This document shows positions 46,523-50,857 of a DNA stretch of 50,857 bases, piece by piece. Position 1 is the first letter of the stretch. Each line of letters opens with the position of its first letter. Both the position numbers and the translations under genes were made by a program. The DNA is from Microbacterium testaceum (GTDB lineage Bacteria > Actinomycetota > Actinomycetes > Actinomycetales > Microbacteriaceae): NCBI RefSeq assembly GCF_001476655.1, contig NZ_LDRT01000051.1, positions 1-50,857 on the forward strand, read 5' to 3'. The notes below the pieces were generated by a model. That model ran no database searches and was not told the origin of the DNA. It worked only from the letters and a program-made list of their open reading frames with translations.

Positions 46523-47113
46523 TCAGCCGCGGAACTCGGGCTTGTTCGATCCGTCGTCCGTCGCTGGATCGGCGGGTGGCACGCCGGCGGATTCGTCTTG
46601 CCCGTCGATGTCCCACGCTTCTTGCTTCGTCAGGGGTGTTGCTTCACGAAGAAAACGCATCACGTGCGCGGCGAAGGTCGCAACCTCGCGCTCGTCCCAG
46701 CCCGAAACGACCCGGGAGACAAGAGTGTCTCCGATGTCATACAGACGTCGCGCCGCAGCGATGCCTGCGGGAGAGAGCCGGATCGGACGCATCCGGGAGT
46801 CAGCGGCATCCGTCCCCGCGATCACCAGGCCCCGCTGTCGAAGCTTCACCGTCGCTTTCGACACCGACGGCGCGCCGATATCGAGCAGAGTGGCGAGTTC
46901 TCCGGGGCGCAGGTGCCTCCGTCGCCCGAGTTCCCACACGATCCTCGCCTCGGTGACACCCAGTTCCTCGCCGGCAGCATCAACGAGGACTCGACGGACA
47001 CTCGGAGACCACCACAACGAGACCAGCTCACTGAGCGCCTCGGCCAAGGCCGTGCGGTACGACAAGCCCTCGGCTTCTTCCTGCACAGAATCACGATACG
47101 GGAGCTCTGCCAC
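46523..47113 (-). CDS. MarR-family transcriptional regulator
   Basis: A 196-residue winged-helix regulator. ELGVTEARIVWELGRRRHLR, PGELATLLDIGAPSVSKATV and LRQRGLVIAGTDAADSRMRP give the typical MarR helix-turn-helix and wing with the D-x-R motif. The C-terminal tail (DGQDESAGVPPADPATDD) is longer than usual and acidic. GTG 47113 is chosen; upstream codons would run through the operator. Divergent from an SDR gene, which it probably represses. Confidence 0.88.
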   Translation of the reverse strand: MAELPYRDSVQEEAEGLSYRTALAEALSELVSLWWSPSVRRVLVDAAGEELGVTEARIVWELGRRRHLRPGELATLLDIGAPSVSKATVKLRQRGLVIAGTDAADSRMRPIRLSPAGIAAARRLYDIGDTLVSRVVSGWDEREVATFAAHVMRFLREATPLTKQEAWDIDGQDESAGVPPADPATDDGSNKPEFRG

Positions 47114-47169
47114 GAGTATTGTTTCCCAGGGAAAGGACTTGTCAGCGTGGCAGGTCGGAGAGGAGAACA
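47114..47169. promoter_or_regulatory. marR/SDR divergent region with a palindrome
   Basis: The 56-bp gap contains a perfect 13-bp palindrome TTTCCCAGGGAAA (47122-47134), a likely MarR-dimer operator placed where it can cover promoters of both genes. GAGAGGAG (47158-47165) is the ribosome site of the SDR gene. Confidence 0.6.
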
Positions 47170-47919
47170 ATGTCGTTCGCAGACAAGGTCGTCGTGGTCA
47201 CCGGAGGCGCGTCGGGGATCGGCGAGGCAACCGCGAAGCTGCTTGCGGAACGGGGTGCGAAGGTCGTCATCGGCGATGTCGTCGAGGCCGCAGGAGAACG
47301 AGTCGTCGCCGAGATCTCTGCAGCGGGCGGTACGGCCTCGTTCCTCCGGACGGATGTCGCGCAGGCTGCCGACACCGTGGCCCTCGTCGACCACGCCGTG
47401 GCGACCTACGGCGGTCTGCACCTCGCCGCGAACATCGCCGGTATCGGCCATCCGCCCGCACGCATGCACGAGCTCGACGAAGCCTGGTGGGACCGCATCC
47501 ATGACATCGACCTCAAGGGCATGTGGTTGTCGATGAGAGCCGAGATCGCCTACTTCCTCGCGCATGGCGGGGGCGCGATCGTGAACATGGCCTCCGGAGC
47601 GGGCCAGCGCGCCACGCTCGGTCAGCCCGCGTACGCTGCCGCCAAGGCAGGGGTCATCTCCCTCACCGGTCAGGCGGCGTTGGAGTATGCCCGCGACAAC
47701 ATCCGTGTCAACGCGGTCGCCCCCGGACTGATCGAGACGCCCGCTGTCGCCGCACTCGATGAGCAGACCCGCGCGATGTATGCCGCGCAGATGCCGATCG
47801 GACGGATGGGGCAACCGCGCGAGATCGCCACGACGGTCGCGTGGCTGCTGTCCGACGATGCGTCCTTCGTCACGGGCATCACGCACAACACCGATGGCGG
47901 ATTCACCCAGAAGAGCTGA
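47170..47919 (+). CDS. Short-chain dehydrogenase/reductase
   Basis: A 249-residue classical SDR. The cofactor motif TGGASGIGEAT is at residues 9-19, Asp33 (IGDVVEA) follows beta-2 and suggests NAD, NIAGIG is the conserved NAG-type turn, and the catalytic set is Ser142 (NMASGAG), Tyr155 and Lys159 (YAAAK). The C-terminus DGGFTQKS is typical. It reads divergently from a MarR regulator and is 78 bp before a second SDR, so the two probably form one inducible operon for an alcohol, sterol or aromatic substrate. Substrate unknown. Confidence 0.93.
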   Translation: MSFADKVVVVTGGASGIGEATAKLLAERGAKVVIGDVVEAAGERVVAEISAAGGTASFLRTDVAQAADTVALVDHAVATYGGLHLAANIAGIGHPPARMHELDEAWWDRIHDIDLKGMWLSMRAEIAYFLAHGGGAIVNMASGAGQRATLGQPAYAAAKAGVISLTGQAALEYARDNIRVNAVAPGLIETPAVAALDEQTRAMYAAQMPIGRMGQPREIATTVAWLLSDDASFVTGITHNTDGGFTQKS

Positions 47920-47997
47920 GTCCGCGCGGGCGTCTGTCGCCCCGAGGACACCGAACAGTCAATCCGCGCCTCTCGCGCACGACCCGTAAGGACGGTC

Positions 47998-48807
47998 ATG
48001 TCGGATAACACTCACCCCGCGGAGGGGACCCCTCGCACCTACGTCATCACCGGGGTCGCATCCGGAATCGGCAAGACCACCGCCGCGATCCTCTCCGCTG
48101 CGGGTCATCGCATCGTCGGAGTCGACGTCCGCGATGCGGATGTCATCGCTGACCTGAGCACCGCCGAGGGCCGCAGCGGCCTCTTCTCCGCGGTGAACGA
48201 AGCAAGCGAAGGGCATGTCGACGCGATCATCGCGGTTGCCGGAGTCGCCGCACCGGCGCCCATCACGATCCGGGTGAACTACTTCGGTGCCGTTGCCACG
48301 CTGGAGACTCTTCGCCCTCTGTTGCTGCGCTCGGACGCTCCGCGCGCAGCGATCGTTTCGTCTTTCTCGACGTTGCAGGACGTCGACGACGCCGTTGTCG
48401 ACGCGTGCCTGGCAGGCGACGAATCCTCGGCCGTCGAGGCAGCCGAGGCGGCCGTGGCAAGAGATGGCGGAATGACGTTGTACGCGTCTTCGAAGCGCGC
48501 CATCTCGCGCTGGGTCCGCCGCGCCGCGATTCGGCCGGAGTGGGCGGGTGCCGGCATCCCCGTCAATGCCGTGGGGCCCGGCATCGTGATCAGTCCGATG
48601 ACGCAGCCGATGCTCGACGATCCCGAACAGCGAGCAGGTCTCCTGAGAATGGTCCCCATGCCTCTGCACGGCCCGTCGGATGCCACGGCACCCGGGGAAC
48701 TGCTCGCGTGGCTCACCGGACCGACGAACACACACGTCACGGGTCAGGTGATCTTCGTCGATGGCGGTGCGGACGCGACACTTCGTCCCCACGACATCTT
48801 CCAGTGA
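47998..48807 (+). CDS. Short-chain dehydrogenase, 3-alpha-HSD/coniferyl-alcohol-dehydrogenase-like
   Basis: A 269-residue SDR. TGVASGIGKTTA is the cofactor motif, Asp in VGVDVRDADV suggests NAD, and the active site is Ser near 121 (IVSSFSTLQ), Tyr162 and Lys166 (YASSK). The insert after the serine strand (VDACLAGDESSAVEAAEAAV) is that of the HsdA subgroup with 3-alpha-hydroxysteroid or coniferyl alcohol activity. ATG 47998 has AAGGACGG before it. Likely in an operon with the first SDR. Confidence 0.9.
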   Translation: MSDNTHPAEGTPRTYVITGVASGIGKTTAAILSAAGHRIVGVDVRDADVIADLSTAEGRSGLFSAVNEASEGHVDAIIAVAGVAAPAPITIRVNYFGAVATLETLRPLLLRSDAPRAAIVSSFSTLQDVDDAVVDACLAGDESSAVEAAEAAVARDGGMTLYASSKRAISRWVRRAAIRPEWAGAGIPVNAVGPGIVISPMTQPMLDDPEQRAGLLRMVPMPLHGPSDATAPGELLAWLTGPTNTHVTGQVIFVDGGADATLRPHDIFQ

Positions 48808-48873
48808 CGCGCGCGGTCGCTCCGATCGGCGGCATCGCGGCCTCTCCGCGCAAGGCGCCGGGCGCGACCGCGT

Positions 48874-49521
48874 CTACGAAGACGCCGCTTCCGCCCGCGC
48901 CGCCGACTCGCGCGCCCATCTCAGCGCGAGAGCGGTCCGGTCGGGCTCGCCGAGCTTGCGCAGCAGCGCGGAGACGGTGTTCTTCACCGTGCCGTGCGCG
49001 AGATGCAGCCGCGCGGCGATCTCCGCGTTGGGGAGGCCGCGGGCGACGAGCGCCGCGACCGCACGTTCCCCCTCGGTGAGGGCGGGTCCGGCAGCCGGCG
49101 GCGGTGGCGGCGACAGAGCGGCACGCGCGACGCGCGGGTCGAGCACGAGGCCCCCGGCGAGAACGTGGCGGATGGCATCCGTCAAAGCCTCCGCCGAAAT
49201 GTCCTTCAGGAGGAACCCGGCGGCGCCCGCATTCAGGAGCTGACGCACGAGGCGGGCGTCGTCGAAGGTCGTGAGAACCAGCACCGGCAGCGACGGGTGG
49301 GACACCGCGAGGCGCTCCACCAGGCCGAGACCGTCGAGGATCGGCATCCGGGCATCCGCGAGGACGAGGTCGGGGGCCAGCTCGGGGAGGAGGGCGAGGG
49401 CCCGTTCTCCGTTCTCGGCTTCGCCGACCACCGAGATGTCGGGGTCGGTCTCCAGGATCATGCGGAGCCCCCGCCGGAGCAGTTCCTGATCGTCGACGAC
49501 GAGCACGCGTACAGGGCTCAC
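48874..49521 (-). CDS. NarL/LuxR-type response regulator
   Basis: A 215-residue response regulator. The receiver has acidic pair DD (residues 10-11), phospho-acceptor Asp56 (VLADARMP), Thr in VLTTFDDA and Lys in LLKDISAEAL. The C-terminal LuxR helix-turn-helix reads VAALVARGLPNAEIAARLHL then AHGTVKNTVSALLRKL. Coupled to the histidine kinase gene by a 4-bp overlap. Targets unknown; the divergent gene at the right edge is the natural candidate. Confidence 0.94.
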   Translation of the reverse strand: MSPVRVLVVDDQELLRRGLRMILETDPDISVVGEAENGERALALLPELAPDLVLADARMPILDGLGLVERLAVSHPSLPVLVLTTFDDARLVRQLLNAGAAGFLLKDISAEALTDAIRHVLAGGLVLDPRVARAALSPPPPPAAGPALTEGERAVAALVARGLPNAEIAARLHLAHGTVKNTVSALLRKLGEPDRTALALRWARESAARAEAASS

Positions 49522-50702
49522 GCGAGCTCCCGGACCATCGCACCATCAGCCGCGGCCGGCACGGCGAGAGCGACCCGGAAACCCCCGGACGTCGGTGCCG
49601 CGTCAACCGTTCCTCCGACCCGTTCGGCGCGAGCGCGGAGCGAGCGCAGGCCGAAGCCCTCGACGAACGAGCCGGTCGACGCTCCGGTTCCGCGGTCCTC
49701 GATCACCGCGCTCAGGTCGGCGTCGCCGACGACCATCCGGAGATCGACGGATGCCGCATCGGAATGCCGCACGACGTTCGTCAGCCCTTCCTGCACGAAG
49801 CTCAACAGCAGGAGCGCCCGTTCGTGGCTCAGCGCGGAGTCGTCGCCCTCGATGGACACGCGGATGTCGATACCCGTGCCGCGGAAGGCCTCGGCCACCG
49901 CGCGAAATGCGTCGGCGTTGCGAAGAGTACTGAGTTCGACGGGATGCATCGCGCGGACGAGCCGGCGCATCGCGTCGAGCGACTCTCCCACCAGGTCCCG
50001 CGCGCGGCGCGTCTCCTCCCGCGCCTCGGGTATGTCACCCACCCTCATCGCGTAGTCGAGAGACAGGCCGATGGCCGTCAGGCGATGCCCGAGACCATCG
50101 TGCAGCTCCCGCGCGGTGCGTTCGCGCTCCCGCGCCAGAACGAGATCGCGGTCGGTGTCGAGACGTCCGCGCAACTCGGCATTGGCGGCGTCCAGCCGTG
50201 CGAGCGCCGCGCGCAGTTCCTCGCCCACGCGAAAGCTGTCGCGCAGGATCGCCGCCACGGCCGCGGCGATGCCCGCGAAGATCGCCGCCACCGCCGCTTC
50301 GTCGAGAAGCATGTCCGGCGCACTTCCGGTCGACAGGTGCAGGGCGATGACGATCCCGACGAGGGATGCCGCGTAGCCCCACACGACGGCTGCGGAAGCG
50401 AACGTCACCCCCAGCACCAGGCACGCCGCCGACACGATGACGTAGTACAGCGCACCGTTTCCGAGCGACATCGTGACGACGGCGATCACGGCGAATGCGA
50501 TCGCGGCGAGGCGGGAGCGTTGCCCGGAGCGTCGCCACAGCACCCACACGACCATCGACGCGACGAGCAGCGACACGACGGCGATCGACGTCCATACGGC
50601 TCGCGTCTCGAGCGAGTACAGCACCATCAGCGCCGGTCCCGCCCATCCGATCGCGGCCGCGAGATCCAGCAGCAGCGCACGGCGGTTCGGCATCGCGGAC
50701 AT
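49518..50702 (-). CDS. NarL-type sensor histidine kinase
   Basis: A 394-residue membrane sensor kinase. About six helices fill residues 10-165 and a short coiled coil follows. The HisKA_3 phospho-acceptor is His201 (ARELHDGLGHRLTAIG). The ATPase domain has VQEGLTNVVRHSDA, VIEDRGTGA and GFGLRSLRARAERVGG. There is no large external domain, so it may sense the membrane or pair with a transporter, as in LiaS/DesK-like systems of antibiotic response. Confidence 0.94.
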   Translation of the reverse strand: MSAMPNRRALLLDLAAAIGWAGPALMVLYSLETRAVWTSIAVVSLLVASMVVWVLWRRSGQRSRLAAIAFAVIAVVTMSLGNGALYYVIVSAACLVLGVTFASAAVVWGYAASLVGIVIALHLSTGSAPDMLLDEAAVAAIFAGIAAAVAAILRDSFRVGEELRAALARLDAANAELRGRLDTDRDLVLARERERTARELHDGLGHRLTAIGLSLDYAMRVGDIPEAREETRRARDLVGESLDAMRRLVRAMHPVELSTLRNADAFRAVAEAFRGTGIDIRVSIEGDDSALSHERALLLLSFVQEGLTNVVRHSDAASVDLRMVVGDADLSAVIEDRGTGASTGSFVEGFGLRSLRARAERVGGTVDAAPTSGGFRVALAVPAAADGAMVRELA

Positions 50703-50737
50703 ACGGTTCAGCTAAGCACGCGCGCTCGCCCGTCACA

Positions 50738-50805
50738 CGTGACCGCGGTCACGACTTCGGCGGCGAAAACCGTGACCACGGTCGCTCACCACCGTGACGC
50801 CGGGG
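50738..50805. promoter_or_regulatory. Palindromic operator cluster upstream of the right-edge gene
   Basis: A perfect 16-bp palindrome CGTGACCGCGGTCACG (50738-50753) is followed by related half sites CGTGACCACGGT near 50771 and CACCGTGACG near 50790. They lie between divergent genes and may bind the NarL-type regulator. Confidence 0.5.
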
Positions 50806-50843
50806 GCGAGACGACGGCCGCGCGGCTCCGTAGCGTCCTCGAC

Positions 50844-50857
50844 ATGAACGTCACCCC
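50844..50857 (+). CDS. Start of a divergent gene cut by the window edge
   Basis: ATG at 50844 opens MNVT and runs off the edge. TAGCGT (50831-50836) lies 7 nt upstream, the same leaderless spacing as elsewhere. Divergent NarL-type kinase/regulator pairs in actinobacteria are often beside an ABC exporter, so this could be its first gene. This is inference only. Confidence 0.4.

Noticed and set aside
40000..50857. Right attachment site (second copy of the tRNA-Lys 3' end)
   Set aside because: Looked for by eye and not found; may lie outside the window or have been deleted.

Overview
The window reads as chromosomal DNA of a high-GC actinobacterium of the family Microbacteriaceae, most likely Microbacterium or a close relative. 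Support comes from the very high GC and GTG-start use, an IspD-IspF fusion, CarD, the SenX3-RegX3/PhoU set, a GlnR-type orphan regulator, SigK/RskA with a fasciclin lipoprotein, and many promoters with a TANNNT box only 6-7 nt before the start codon (leaderless genes). The genus call is inference.

Layout. 1-8.3 kb is housekeeping: a partial membrane protein, a UgpC/MsmK-type sugar ABC ATPase, a DUF4032 protein, a NAD(P)-binding reductase, rlmB, cysS, a GNAT enzyme, ispDF and carD. 8.4-21.2 kb holds a lipoprotein, senX3-regX3 divergent from phoU, gpmA, a methyltransferase, a coupled FUSC/YgfZ/nitrobindin-like operon with small membrane proteins, glnR, and a coupled ppk1-mutT1-phosphopantetheinyl transferase operon. 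21.2-26.5 kb carries an M1 metallopeptidase overlapping a 1312-residue Pls/PosA-type single-module NRPS. This looks like a homo-poly(amino acid) system; the A-domain code I read by eye (DAESIGTVVK) points to lysine. 26.5-30.9 kb is pstSCAB behind a clear 11-bp-repeat PHO box that lies between pstS and the NRPS gene. 30.9-38.5 kb holds a class IV aminotransferase, an unknown protein, SigK/RskA plus a fasciclin lipoprotein, and an iron-siderophore uptake set (binding protein and two permeases, no ATPase) with divergent promoters overlapping a DtxR/IdeR-type iron box.

A tRNA-Lys(UUU) at 38.5 kb is the left edge of a decayed genomic island reaching about 44-46 kb. A large serine recombinase that has lost its catalytic N-terminus reads into the tRNA gene and stops inside it. 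Beyond it lie a cut-off gene end, two unknown genes, about 0.9 kb without genes, a ribbon-helix-helix gene start fused to the end of a ruined tyrosine integrase, and an IS3 orfA remnant with two stops. From 43.6 kb come a lipoprotein, a membrane protein with its PadR regulator, a small unknown, a MarR regulator divergent from two short-chain dehydrogenases, a NarL-type two-component system, and the first codons of a divergent gene at the right edge.

Working together: SenX3-RegX3, PhoU, PstSCAB and Ppk1 form a phosphate/polyphosphate set with PHO-box-like repeats at pstS and ppk1 and a weaker candidate at senX3/phoU. The NRPS, M1 peptidase and phosphopantetheinyl transferase plausibly form a make, cut and activate trio for a cationic polymer. 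All of this is read by eye; no database search was run.
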